Shown here: positions 42,442 through 52,595 of the stretch, in pieces | Position numbering within the stretch: the first letter of the stretch is position 1 | Layout of the letters: each line of letters opens with the position of its first letter | DNA from: Spiroplasma endosymbiont of Polydrusus cervinus | Lineage (GTDB): Bacteria > Bacillota_I > Bacilli_A > Mycoplasmatales > Mycoplasmataceae | Direction of reading: 5' to 3' | Assembly (NCBI RefSeq): GCF_964019755.1 | Contig: NZ_OZ026469.1 | Location: 310,001 to 374,000 of the forward strand | DNA length: 64,000 nucleotides | Program-made: the position numbers and the translations under genes | The notes under the pieces: model-generated | The model's database searches: none | What the model was told of the DNA's origin: nothing | Seen by the model: only the letters and a program-made list of their open reading frames with translations

Positions 42442-42525
42442 GTCTCAGTGGCATTTCGCAGAACAAGCATTAACTTCAATACCACCGGCAACCAGTGCCT
42501 TAATTTTAGTTTTAATAGGATTTTA
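42442..42525 (+). pseudogene. Possible fragment of an NCS2-type permease
   Basis: The plus frame reads SQWHFAEQALTSIPPATSAL then ILVLIGF and TAA. A-x-x-S-I-P-P-A-x-x-x-x-x-x-x-x-x-G-F recalls the xanthine/uracil/adenine permease family. Only about 26 codons; weak call. Confidence 0.3.
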
Positions 42526-42627
42526 ATGTAATCTAACAGTTAATTCTAATTTATTAAATCTTTTATTTTTAATTTTAGGTTTATTAGTTATTGATTTTTT
42601 AGATAAATTACTTTTAGTTTGGGACAT
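42523..42627 (-). CDS. Small basic protein, plectrovirus-like gene cluster
   Basis: 34 aa: MSQTKSNLSKKSITNKPKIK then NKRFNKLELTVRLH. Its ATG overlaps the stop of the preceding gene (TAATG). No function assigned. Confidence 0.5.
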   Translation of the reverse strand: MSQTKSNLSKKSITNKPKIKNKRFNKLELTVRLH

Positions 42628-42905
42628 TATTTCACATCCTTACTAGGTAATTTTTCATATTTTTCTTTCGAAATATAACCTCTATAGCTATTCTTTAAAT
42701 CAGGAACAATAAGAAAATCTTCTTTAAATAATATTTGTTGTTTTAATTCTTTAATTTTACTATCTAAATTTTGATTAAAATAATGTGCCATATCTATTTG
42801 TTGTTTAAAACTATTAATTTCTTGTTCTTTTTCGGCAAGTTCTTTTTTAAGAGTTTCATTTCCTTCTTTAAGTTTGTCAAATTTTATTAATTCTGTTATA
42901 GTCAT
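42627..42905 (-). CDS. Coiled-coil protein, plectrovirus-like gene cluster
   Basis: 92 aa. Residues 5-60 are an uninterrupted amphipathic Lys/Glu/Leu coiled coil (KLKEGNETLKKELAEKEQEI). The start overlaps the stop of an upstream frame, and the next ORF overlaps its stop. Such tight TAATG coupling of tiny genes is typical of filamentous spiroplasmaviruses (SpV1 group). Function unknown. Confidence 0.55.
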   Translation of the reverse strand: MTITELIKFDKLKEGNETLKKELAEKEQEINSFKQQIDMAHYFNQNLDSKIKELKQQILFKEDFLIVPDLKNSYRGYISKEKYEKLPSKDVK

Positions 42906-43051
42906 TATTTATCCTCATTTTTTAAAAAATATTGTAAATGTTTTCATGCATCGTGTTCTGTCATTTTAATATTTCCTTTATATATATAATTTTTCTTAAT
43001 GACTGGTGATTGTAAAGCATATTTTAAATTAAATAGATATTTACATAAAAC
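42905..43051 (-). pseudogene. 5'-truncated plectrovirus-like ORF
   Basis: Frame ending ..MTEHDAWKHLQYFLKNEDK with TAA overlapping the next ATG. An internal ATG with AAAGGA upstream could start a 19-residue peptide; the longer open part (YLFNLKYALQSPVIKKNYIY) is cut by an R2 end at 43052. Confidence 0.4.
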
Positions 43052-43280
43052 TGTAAATTGTAAATATCAAATCATAAAAAATTAACTATTAATTTAGTTA
43101 ACTTTTTAAGTTAATTATAGGAGATTGAAATTATGCAAATAAAGCAATATTTAATTTTTCGGTCGTTAGTGAAAAAGTATGGTAAAGATATTGTTATTAA
43201 TACTGTCAATAAGATTGCAAATGATATTGAAATTAAAAAGTAAAGAATAAATTATCCCGCGTAATTTACAATCTTCAATT
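43052..43280 (+). repeat. R2 repeat unit (copy 2)
   Basis: TGTAAATTGTAAATATCAAA, GTTAACT palindrome, GGAG, the 36-codon ORF and the TTATCCCGCGTAATTTACAA tail. Confidence 0.8.
43133..43243 (+). CDS. 36-aa conserved repeat-borne peptide (R2 ORF)
   Basis: MQIKQYLIFRSLVKKYGKDI then VINTVNKIANDIEIKK. It is basic and predicted helical, with a good ribosome site (GGAGATTGAAATT). The same peptide is encoded at 56630 and 62376 and, in broken form, at 3989 and 49774. Function unknown. Confidence 0.6.
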   Translation: MQIKQYLIFRSLVKKYGKDIVINTVNKIANDIEIKK

Positions 43281-43295
43281 AACTTTCAATTACTT

Positions 43296-44159
43296 TCAAC
43301 TGGTAGTTGTTGTGCTTTTTCTGGTTTGGTATTTACAATTTACATTACCTTGTTGCGGATATTTCGCAAGTTTCAAAATAATAAAATGATATAAACTACC
43401 AAAAGCAAGAATAATCCCGGAAATTAATACAATGGCAATCACAAACCAAACAATTCCCGATAACCCTGCTACTTTTGGGTTTGTTATTTGTAAAAAGAAA
43501 TACTGATAAGCAATGTTCGGATGCATCCCACTGTACTTACATAAAATTCCTTTAATAATTCCATAGACCCCATACAAAATTGGATAAAGAAAATATCATC
43601 CTAATTTTTGTTGATAAAATTGCCTTGTTGAAACTAATGTTGATTGTTTAGTAAAGCCAACAATATAAAAAATGGTTAATAAAGGAACAACAACATGCAA
43701 CATAATTTGTCCTGCTCAGCGAATCGCATTTCAAGTTAAATCTTTATTTTTCAAAATTGATGGTAATAATAAGAAATTATAAATTAAACAAGTAACAGTA
43801 ATATAAACTGTAACTGATAATGAAAAATATGTTTTTAATGGTTTAATAATTCCTTCATGCCGATGACCAATAATTGCAATTAAAAATCAAATTAATACTA
43901 AAAAATTTGATTGGGTTGTAAAATACGAAATTCATGACATAGTATAACCAGCATAATTTCAATGACTAATTACCCCCGCTTTATCATACACAGCTCATAA
44001 ATATATTGGTTTTTGATCACTTCCAGTCACAATCATTTTATCTAAATACATTAAATTTGTTAAATAATCTGTTATTAAACCAAATAAAGCAATCATTGCG
44101 ACAACTATTTTAAATCAAAACCTTCAATTGCAACAATAATATTTGATAAAATTTTGCAT
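43296..44159 (-). CDS. Pr6Pr-family-like multi-pass membrane protein
   Basis: 287 aa with about six or seven helices. Segments FTTQSNFLVLIWFLIAIIG, YNFLLLPSIL and QIMLHVVVPLLTIFYIVGF match the pattern of the Pr6Pr/FAR-17a-like family. The last 15 residues (NVNCKYQTRKSTTTTS) are encoded by R2 repeat DNA, so the original C-terminus was replaced. Many TGA codons encode Trp. Function unknown. Confidence 0.65.
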
Positions 44160-44178
44160 TTAATACCTCTTTCTATTT

Positions 44179-45253
44179 GTATACTGTAAAATTAAATCAT
44201 AAAAAGTTAATAAAATTATAACAAATTAAAAATAAAAAACAATAATTACAAAAAATATTAAATTAAAAATATTGTTTTTAATATTTATTTTTAAAATTAT
44301 AAAATTAAACACAACAAAAAATAAATTTTACTAATCTTAACAAACACTAATTTAATTTAAAAAAATTTTTTTAAAATATTGTCTTGATGTAAAATTTTCC
44401 AAGCAAGGTCTAATTGTGGTATTTAATATATCTAAAATAGATTTTAATCTACTACGAATATTAATTAATGGCTCATTTTGACCCAATCAACGCCTTATAT
44501 CTCTATTTATTCTTTCTACTAATGCTTTCTGACGAGGTTTACCAGGATCACAAAAATAAACTCTTATTTGAAAATGTTTTTCTATTCTTTTTCATCTATA
44601 AAATTCTTTTTCTCTATAGGTTAAAATACAACTAAATTTACTAATACCAATTTGTTTAATCATTTTCATTAAAATTGTTAATACAATATTTGCCTTTTTA
44701 CTAAATAAAATATGATAAAAAAGTATTTTTGATTTACGATTTACTAAAACTAACAAATAAAAATTACCACAATCAAGAGTATCCATTTCTCAAATTCCAC
44801 TAAAACTTAAATCATTTCCATAATCATTTAAAAATTGCTTATAATCTCTAATATTAAGTAATTTTCCACGATTATCATTTTGTTCCCCATTTTTTGTTTT
44901 TCTTTTTTTATTTTTAAAATATAACATTTCTTTTTTTAAATTAAAATAACCTAATTTAATATATTTATATATTGTTTTAAAACATACACCAAATTTTACA
45001 TTATATTGTAATTCATACGAAGTAATAATATTTTGTGGCGAACGACCAAAATTATTATATTCATTAGAAAAATGACTTAATTCTTGTGAATTTAACATTG
45101 AATATTTACGACATTGTTTTTTATTTTTATCATGTATTTTTTGTGCTTTTGCAGCATTATAATTATTAATATTATCAAAACATATTTAACTCTTGCCAAA
45201 TAGTTCTATAATCTCTATTCATTTGCTTAGTAATTTTTCAAATATTAAATTGT
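44179..45253 (-). mobile_element. IS30-A partial copy
   Basis: From an R1 end (44179) to a scar of IS3-A at 45254; lacks the 5' end of the transposase gene. Confidence 0.8.
44352..45250 (-). pseudogene. IS30-A transposase, 5'-truncated and frameshifted
   Basis: Minus strand. The best-preserved IS30-A reading in the window: YSMLNSQELSHFSNEYNNF, SGIWEMDTLDCGNFYLLVLV (first D), ILTYREKEFYRW, VYFCDPGKPRQKALVERINR (last D/E region). A one-base insertion near 45175 (TTTTGATAAT) shifts the N-terminal part, and the first 25 codons are missing. Confidence 0.8.
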
Positions 45254-45300
45254 AGACTGCAAACCTTTTTATTAATACTTACTAAACAGGGTGCAGTCTA
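45254..45300. repeat. Minimal IS3-A scar
   Basis: TAGACTGCA joined to AACCTTTTTATTAATACTTA and the 3' IR CAGGGTGCAGTCTA: only the two ends remain. Confidence 0.7.
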
Positions 45301-45301
45301 T

Positions 45302-45484
45302 TTCAAGTAAAGGTACTATCTTCTTGCTCTTGTAAGTTTCATATCTTCATCTGTTAGAAAGGTTTAATTTATTGGTTAAATCATTTAAAGTATAGGGAAT
45401 ATTAGGTAATTTATCATGTCAAAACTGCTCTATTTTACGCTCAAATGTTCGTAAATTTGCTGTTTTTGGATTAAATTCTTTCAT
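45302..45484 (-). pseudogene. N-terminal fragment of an unidentified gene (possibly phage)
   Basis: ATG at 45484 (AGGAG upstream): MKEFNPKTANLRTFERKIEQ, WHDKLPNIPYTLNDL, NRWRYETYKSKKIVP, about 60 codons, cut by the IS3-A scar. No recognised domain; TGA is Trp. A phage origin is a guess from the neighbourhood. Confidence 0.4.
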
Positions 45485-45564
45485 TTTTTACTCCTTTTTG
45501 CATATTAAAATTGCTATTATTTAATGAATGTGATTAAATAAAAGAGTAAGTTATAGAAATGTAT

Positions 45565-45590
45565 AAAAGAACCACAATGGTTCTTTTTTT
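45565..45590 (+). terminator. Hairpin terminator
   Basis: AAAGAACCA CAA TGGTTCTTTTTTT; could serve either strand. Confidence 0.6.
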
Positions 45591-45657
45591 ATTACTTACA
45601 TTTTACATCAAAATAAAAAAAGTGAATTACTTTACTCCTTTATTTTGTAATACAAGT

Positions 45658-46915
45658 AATAGAGATACAAATTTGTTACTTGTTACAATTTAATTGTATA
45701 ATTCTTAAAATTTTTGTCAATATCTTTTTAAAAAAATAGTGTATAAATAAATTTAAATAAAAAGATTGGAGATACAAAGATATGAAAAAATATACACATG
45801 TAAAATTTGATGAGCGAGATTTGTTTAAGGATTTATTATTATCTGATAGTTGTAAAAAGAAAAACGGCACAATTAATTTATCTGAAATAGCAAGACAAAC
45901 TGGAAGAGATATTAATACTATTAAAAGAGAGATTAAGCGATTTAAAAATATAGAAGATTACACCCCTTATAAAGCACAAAAAGATTATAAACAAAAGCGG
46001 AAAAAATGTATTAAAAAACTACCCGAATTTACAGAAGAACAGAAAGAATGATTAAATTTACGATTTAATATTCTTCATGATTCACCAATACAAATTATTC
46101 ATCGTTATTTTATAAAATTTGGTGCTAAATTTCCTGCTTGTGTTAAAACTTTTTATAAATGAATTAATTTAAAATTATTAGGTTTAAATAAAAAAATTTA
46201 CGACATCATGGTAAGAAATATAAAATGAAAGGAAAACCTGATAATCGTGGTAAATTAAATAATTTTAAATCAATATGAGATATTGAAAATAAAAAATATA
46301 ATGTTGGTTTATTTGAAATGGATACTGTAGTTGGTAAAGATCATCAATCTAGTAATTTAGTTTTAGTAGAACAATCAAGTAAAAATTACTTTGTAATCAA
46401 ATTAAAAAATAATACTGCTAATGAAGTTGTAGAAAAATTTAAAGATATTGTTATAAACAATAATTTAATTGGTAAAATTAAAGGAATAATAACTGATAGA
46501 GGAAAAGAATTTAGTAAATGGAGAGAAATGGAAATATTTGCTGAAACACAAGTTTATTTTTGTGATCCTGGTAAACCACAACAAAAACCATTAATTGAAT
46601 ATATGAACTCTGAACTTAGACATTGGTTTCCCAAATGAACAGATTTTAATAATGTTATGCAACAAGAAATAGATTGGGTAGTTAATATTATAAATGATAA
46701 ACTTCGACCATGTTTAAACTGAGTAAGTGCAAAAGCAATGTTTTTAAAAAATATTAAGTAAATTTTTATTAATTAAATTTAATAAATTATTTTTTAGTGT
46801 GTCAAAATATGTTCAAAATAATAACAATTTAAAAATAATTTATTTTTTTAAAAAAATAGTTGCATTTATTTTAAATAATGTTATTATTAATTTAATAAGA
46901 GATACAAATTTGGAG
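45658..46915 (+). mobile_element. IS30-B element
   Basis: A second IS30-family element, different from IS30-A. AGAGATACAAATTTG occurs in direct orientation on both sides of the transposase gene (45662-45676 and 46900-46914) and may be a long target duplication, as known for mycoplasma IS1630. No clear terminal inverted repeats were found by eye. Confidence 0.6.
45782..46761 (+). pseudogene. IS30-B transposase with one frameshift
   Basis: N-terminal part MKKYTHVKFDERDLFKDLLL, helix-turn-helix SEIARQTGRDINTIKREIKR; C-terminal part FEMDTVVGKDHQSSNLV (first D), IITDRGKEFSKW (second D), CDPGKPQQKPLIEYMNSELR (E). The two parts are joined by a -1 shift at an A7 run near 46190. This is either a one-base deletion or slippage. 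TGA encodes Trp. Confidence 0.8.
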
Positions 46916-46938
46916 CTTGTATCTACGCAATGCCATTA

Positions 46939-47050
46939 AAAATAAATATTAAAAACAATGTTTTTAATTTAATTTTTTTGTGATTATTGTTTTTTATTTT
47001 TAATTTGTTATAATTTTATTAGCTTTTTATGATTTAGTTTTACAGTATAC
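46939..47050. repeat. R1 repeat arm truncating nadD
   Basis: Ends ..TAGTTTTACAGTATAC at 47050, directly beside the nadD stub. Confidence 0.7.
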
Positions 47051-47120
47051 AAAGATTAATCATTGTTAAATGATCAGTATGAAAAAAATCAAAACTACCA
47101 CCAAATAACGCTATTTTCAT
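47051..47120 (-). pseudogene. nadD: nadD stub (nicotinate-nucleotide adenylyltransferase N-terminus)
   Basis: MKIALFGGSFDFFHTDHLTM then INL, from ATG 47120 with GGAGCGG upstream. G-G-S-F-D-x-x-H-x-x-H is the nucleotidyltransferase signature of NadD. Only 23 codons remain before the R1 end; a functional gene must exist elsewhere. Confidence 0.75.
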
Positions 47121-47171
47121 CAATTTTTCCGCTCCAATCTAAAATTAAAATAAACAAAAATAAAGGGAAAA

Positions 47172-47894
47172 TTATTCATCTTTATTTTTAATTCCCAACT
47201 CAACTAAAACATCTTCCACTGTATCACGAACAACTTGTTGAAATTGTTCAACAGATAAAGTAATGGTAAGATTATCTTTTTCCTCAATATTATTCAAAGG
47301 ATTATTTGGTAATTTTTGTTTTAAACTCGTAATTTCTTCTTTATCACCAGTAATTGTAATTTTATTTTTTTTCCCTACTTTGTTATTCTTTTTTACTTCT
47401 AATGGCTTAACATTTTGGTCTAATTCTAATTTATCATCATCACGATGAAAAACTTTAATTCGTTCCATAATATATGTCATACGATCATTAAAATTACGTT
47501 CTTTAATACGATTTAACATTTGTTGAAATTCATTTGGTTGGGCTTGGGAACTATCACGTAATTTTTTTAATTGTTCTAAGCGTTCTAATAAATTTTCATG
47601 TTCATTCACATTATTTTCTTCTTTGTATTTATTGATTTGGTGACGAGCATTTTGCACAAGATAATGGATATTGTTAACATCTTTTGGTTCTTGTTTTAAC
47701 TCTTGTTCTTCATTATCTTTTATTTCCGAATTTGGTGATTTCGTTCGTGTTATTGATTTAGCTAAATCAATTCTAAATGGTTCATCGCTAAAACTAATCC
47801 CGCTAAATCCTTCAATTTCGTCATCAAAAGTATTAGCTGTTGCTAAATTTACTATTCTTGCTTCAGTTTTTTTTCGTCTTCATAATTTAAACAT
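47172..47894 (-). CDS. Conserved hypothetical protein, charged/coiled-coil
   Basis: 240 aa, no recognised domain. Starts MFKLWRRKKTEARIVNLATA (one Trp as TGA). The central part (about 95-165) is a Lys/Glu-rich coiled coil with NARHQINKYKEENN and ERLEQLKKLRD. The C-terminus (LTITLSVEQFQQVVRDTVED) is hydrophobic-helical. No signal peptide or transmembrane helix. It stands just ahead of the nadD stub, with which it probably formed an operon. Confidence 0.6.
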
Positions 47895-47920
47895 ATCTCT
47901 TGCCTCTAATTTTATATATT

Positions 47921-48107
47921 GTATATTGTAAAACTAAATCATAAAAAGTTAATAAAATTATAACAAATTAAAAATAAAAAACAATAATCACAAAAAATAG
48001 TAAATAAAAAACAATATTTTTAATTTACTATTTTTTGTGATTATTGTTTTTTATTTTTAATTTGTTATAATTTTATTAACTTTTTATGATTTAGTTTTAC
48101 AATATAC
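47921..48107. mobile_element. R1 hairpin mini-element
   Basis: 187 bp, two R1 arms (GTATATTGTAAAACTAAATC / GATTTAGTTTTACAATATAC) with matched single changes at both tips and a centre TAAATAAAAAACAATATTTT. Confidence 0.75.
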
Positions 48108-48144
48108 AGCACCTGTTGAATTTAGAAAACAACAGTCCATATAA
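48108..48144 (+). pseudogene. IS3-B OrfB last codons
   Basis: ..PVEFRKQQSI-stop, identical to the tail at 41504; truncated by the R1 mini-element. Confidence 0.6.
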
Positions 48145-48204
48145 AAAGTGTCCTAAAAAGGGTTGCCAATCCAAAATAAGAGAAAAGAGGAGTTAATAAT
48201 TCTT

Positions 48205-48777
48205 ATGAAAGTCATTAAAAAGGATAATAAAAAAGAATCTACTAATAATTGAGAACATTTACCACCAGAAATGCAAAATGATTTAGCATTTCATGCTTCA
48301 CGAACAGGATTTTGAAAAAGCTTTTTATTTTTAATTATTGAAGCAGTAGGGCCATTTTTATTATTGTTTTTCTTAACTTCCCCAGATTTAAATTTTACCT
48401 ATCATTTTGATGTTGGCGTTGGGATTGACTTTGGCTTAGCAATGATTGTTAGCGTCTTTTTATTGACTGGCCTTGGTTTTGTTTTACATTGTCATCAAGC
48501 GGACCAGTTTACTTATACAATTACTTTATCTTGAACTTTATATGGGATTTATTTGACAGGGTATTGATGAGGATGAGATAAAATTCTCTATCGTTGTTTA
48601 GTTTCCTTTCTTTTTTTACTAATTGCGATTTTTTTTGGAACCTTTATCGCCGTATGAATGTGCAATTTACGCGCGCATTTCCAAATGAAAAAAGCGCAAA
48701 AGCATTATTTGGCCCCTGCTGATCAAAAGGATAATAAGGCATTACAAGATCCACCATTCCCGACAAAAGAACCTTAA
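48205..48777 (+). CDS. Four-helix membrane protein of unknown function
   Basis: 190 aa. Charged N-terminus, then helices at about 42-60 (FLFLIIEAVGPFLLLFFLT), 75-95, 100-120 and 130-150, and a hydrophilic His/Lys tail ending PPFPTKEP. Rich in Trp encoded by TGA (WWGWDK). GAGGAG precedes the ATG. The stop overlaps the converging kinase gene. No family recognised. Confidence 0.65.
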
Positions 48778-49559
48778 TTATTTTTTTGTAAATTAGTTCA
48801 TTTTCCTTCAATAATGTCCAAGAAAATCTTTTGGTTTGTTTGTTCATATATATAATTAGCTCAATAAATTCAAAGAATATTTTGATAATACATTCACATT
48901 GCTACTTTTTCTTGTTGGCTAGGTGTTAAATTAAAAAGACTAAATCAAGCAGTTTGGTCTGCTTTTGTTGTTAATGTTTCAGAAGCGAATGAAGCAATAT
49001 CAAAAAATTTGTCATTCAACATTGCATACTCAAAATCAATTAAGTACAAATTATGATCTAAAAAGACTAAGTTACCACTATTCAAATCATTATGGCATAA
49101 GATAAGTTCTGATGGTTTTAATTTTGCATAAATTATTTTATCTTCATAAGGGGCTAAATTAACTAATTTTTTTTGTACCGCTATTTTAAAGGTTGTTAAA
49201 AATTGTTGGGGATTAAAAGTTTTAATTTTTGAATTTGGCCTAATTTCAATGGCTCATAATTGTTGAATTATTGTGGCAACTTGTGATAGGACTTGCTTTG
49301 TTATTTTAACAGCACTAAGTGGTTGTAAAGTTGGATAGTAGGGGGTTACTAAAAAGAAATGCTCATTATCATAACCATAGTCAACAATTGGCAAAGTTAA
49401 ATTAGTATTTTTAATTTGTTCTAAAACAAAAATTTCATTTTGATGGTCAATGAATAAGTTAGTAAAAGGATTACTGTAGCGTATAAAAAAATTATCAATA
49501 CTTTGATAATTTTTATTAGTAATACCTAAATTCAGTTTTGTTTTAATTCGGTATTTCAT
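48774..49559 (-). CDS. Choline/aminoglycoside-kinase-like phosphotransferase (LicA-like)
   Basis: 261 aa. Brenner-type catalytic loop LILCHNDLNSGNLVF (H-N-D) and metal site YLIDFEYAMLNDKFFDIA identify the choline kinase/APH fold. Family members phosphorylate choline or thiamine-like alcohols; in Mollicutes the substrate is often assumed to be choline. ATG at 49559 with AAAGG upstream is preferred over 49577. One TGA (49254) is Trp. Confidence 0.82.
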
Positions 49560-49605
49560 GATATCGTTGCCTTTCATTTCAATATTTTATTAATTTTATT
49601 ATGCT

Positions 49606-49709
49606 GTATACTGTAAAACTAAATCATAAAAAGTTAATAAGATTATAACAAATTAAAAATAAAAAACAATAATTTTATTAAATTTTTATGATTTAGTTTT
49701 ACAGTATAC
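49606..49709. mobile_element. Shortest R1 hairpin mini-element
   Basis: 104 bp. GTATACTGTAAAACTAAATC on the left and its inverse on the right with almost no interior. Confidence 0.7.
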
Positions 49710-49867
49710 ATAACAATATCTTTACGATACTTTTTCACTAACGACCGCAAAATTAAATATTGCTTTATTTGCATAATTTTAACCTCCTATAATTAACTTA
49801 AAAATTAACTTAAAAAGTTAACTAAATTAATAGTTAACTTTTTATGATTTGGTATTTACAATTTACA
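49710..49867 (-). repeat. R2 unit, ORF truncated (copy 3)
   Basis: ATG at 49774 reads MQIKQYLILRSLVKKYRKDI and is cut by the R1 mini-element at 49709. The GTTAACT palindrome and TGTAAATTGTAAATACC end are intact. Confidence 0.7.
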
Positions 49868-49938
49868 CATAAAAATGCACCCCCTATAAAAATTTAGCAA
49901 AGACTTTTTTTCTTTACTTACTTTTTTGGGTGCAGTCT
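49868..49938 (-). repeat. Solo IS3-A 5' end
   Basis: CATAAAAATGCACCCCCTAT ... TTTTTTGGGTGCAGTC: leader and IR only. Confidence 0.7.
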
Positions 49939-49969
49939 TACTTAGTTTTTTTAATTTATTTTAATCTAA

Positions 49970-51604
<1,635 letters not shown>

Positions 51605-51880
51605 CTATTCTTCAATGACACCTAAGATATCATCTGCTGGAATTACAACTAATTTTTTATTATTGCATTCAATTTCAGTTCCGGCATATTCACGATAAAG
51701 AACTTTACTGTTCATCTTGCCTTCAAATGTTCCATCTTTACTAATTTCGGTACTAATTGCAATTATTTTCCCAATATGACTTTTACTTTTCTCATCTTCT
51801 TGTAAATAAATTCCATTAATAAATGTTTCTTGTTTTTCTTCTTTTTCTAAGACAATATTTTTGCCTACTGGTTTGATCAT
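51605..51880 (-). CDS. groES: 10-kDa co-chaperonin GroES
   Basis: 91 aa. MIKPVGKNIVLEKEE start, mobile loop FINGIYLQEDEKSKSHIGKI, and roof CNNKKLVVIPADDILGVIEE. ATG at 51880 follows AAGGAGGG; the longer upstream reading is not supported by a ribosome site. Confidence 0.95.
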   Translation of the reverse strand: MIKPVGKNIVLEKEEKQETFINGIYLQEDEKSKSHIGKIIAISTEISKDGTFEGKMNSKVLYREYAGTEIECNNKKLVVIPADDILGVIEE

Positions 51881-51909
51881 ATCTTGTCCCTCCTTATTAA
51901 TATGAACTA

Positions 51910-51936
51910 TTAGCAAATGGCATATGTAACTGCCAA
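51910..51936 (-). promoter_or_regulatory. Degenerate CIRCE-like operator ahead of groESL
   Basis: Minus strand: TTGGCAGTT - 9 bp - ATTTGCTAA. Spacing is exactly 9-9-9 as in CIRCE (TTAGCACTC-N9-GAGTGCTAA), with 6 of 9 matches in each arm. It lies about 30 bp upstream of groES, where HrcA would repress the operon. Confidence 0.45.
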
Positions 51937-52000
51937 TAATATATTTAACAAATTTTAGAAAAAAATGCAAGTATTTTTAAATTGGAAATGCAAACAAAAT

Positions 52001-52028
52001 AAAAAATCTTTCTCAAAAGAAAGATTTT
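52001..52028 (-). terminator. Hairpin terminator
   Basis: AAAATCTTTCT / AGAAAGATTTT; on the minus strand a T-rich tract follows. It probably ended the NSS transporter operon before the IS30-A fragment arrived. Confidence 0.6.
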
Positions 52029-52032
52029 AACT

Positions 52033-52327
52033 GTATACTGTAAAACTAAATTATAAAAAGTTAATAAGATTATAACAAATTAAAAATATTTTTTTTAATA
52101 TTTATTTTTAAAATTATAAAATTAAACACAACAAAAAATAAATTTTACTAATCTTAACAAACACTAATTTAATTTAAAAAAATTTTTTTAAAATATTGTC
52201 TTGATATAAAATTTTCCAAGCAAGGTCTAATTGTGGTATTTAATATATCTAAAATAGATTTTAATCTACTACGAATATTAATTAATGGCTCATTTTGACC
52301 CAATCAACGCCTTATATCTCTATTTAT
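52033..52327 (-). mobile_element. IS30-A 3' fragment
   Basis: R1 end plus the last 45 or so codons of the IS30-A transposase (QNEPLINIRSRLKSILDI), cut at 52327. The 70 bp up to the next gene hold nothing recognisable. Confidence 0.75.
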
Positions 52328-52400
52328 ATTTGTAAAATATTCATCAACTATTGAATTGACTGAAATTATAAAATATTATGATAATTAAGAAATATTAAAC

Positions 52401-52595
52401 CTACTCCCCTTTATCAGTTTTATGATCTAAACTTGGTTCTAAATCTATTTCTAATTTATTTTCTATTGCCAGCTTTTGGTCAACCTCTAATGTATGCTGA
52501 CTACGTTGTCAATCCTTATAAATAAAAAAACCAAAAGCAACAGCTAATAAAGTTGCTAAAACCAATAAGACAACAATAGCAATTGTGACTAACAT
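52401..52595 (-). CDS. MetS-like small subunit of NSS transporter
   Basis: 64 aa. One transmembrane helix at the N-terminus (MLVTIAIVVLLVLATLLAVA), basic YKDWQRSQ, then an acidic tail. Its ATG overlaps the stop of the NSS transporter gene (TAATG). Small one-helix partners in this arrangement are known for NSS amino-acid transporters (MetPS). The assignment rests on position and topology. Confidence 0.7.

Noticed and set aside
46185-46200. Programmed frameshift in IS30-B
   Set aside because: The A7 run lacks the standard zero-frame heptamer (preceded by T), so a one-base deletion is the simpler reading; left as an open question in the findings.
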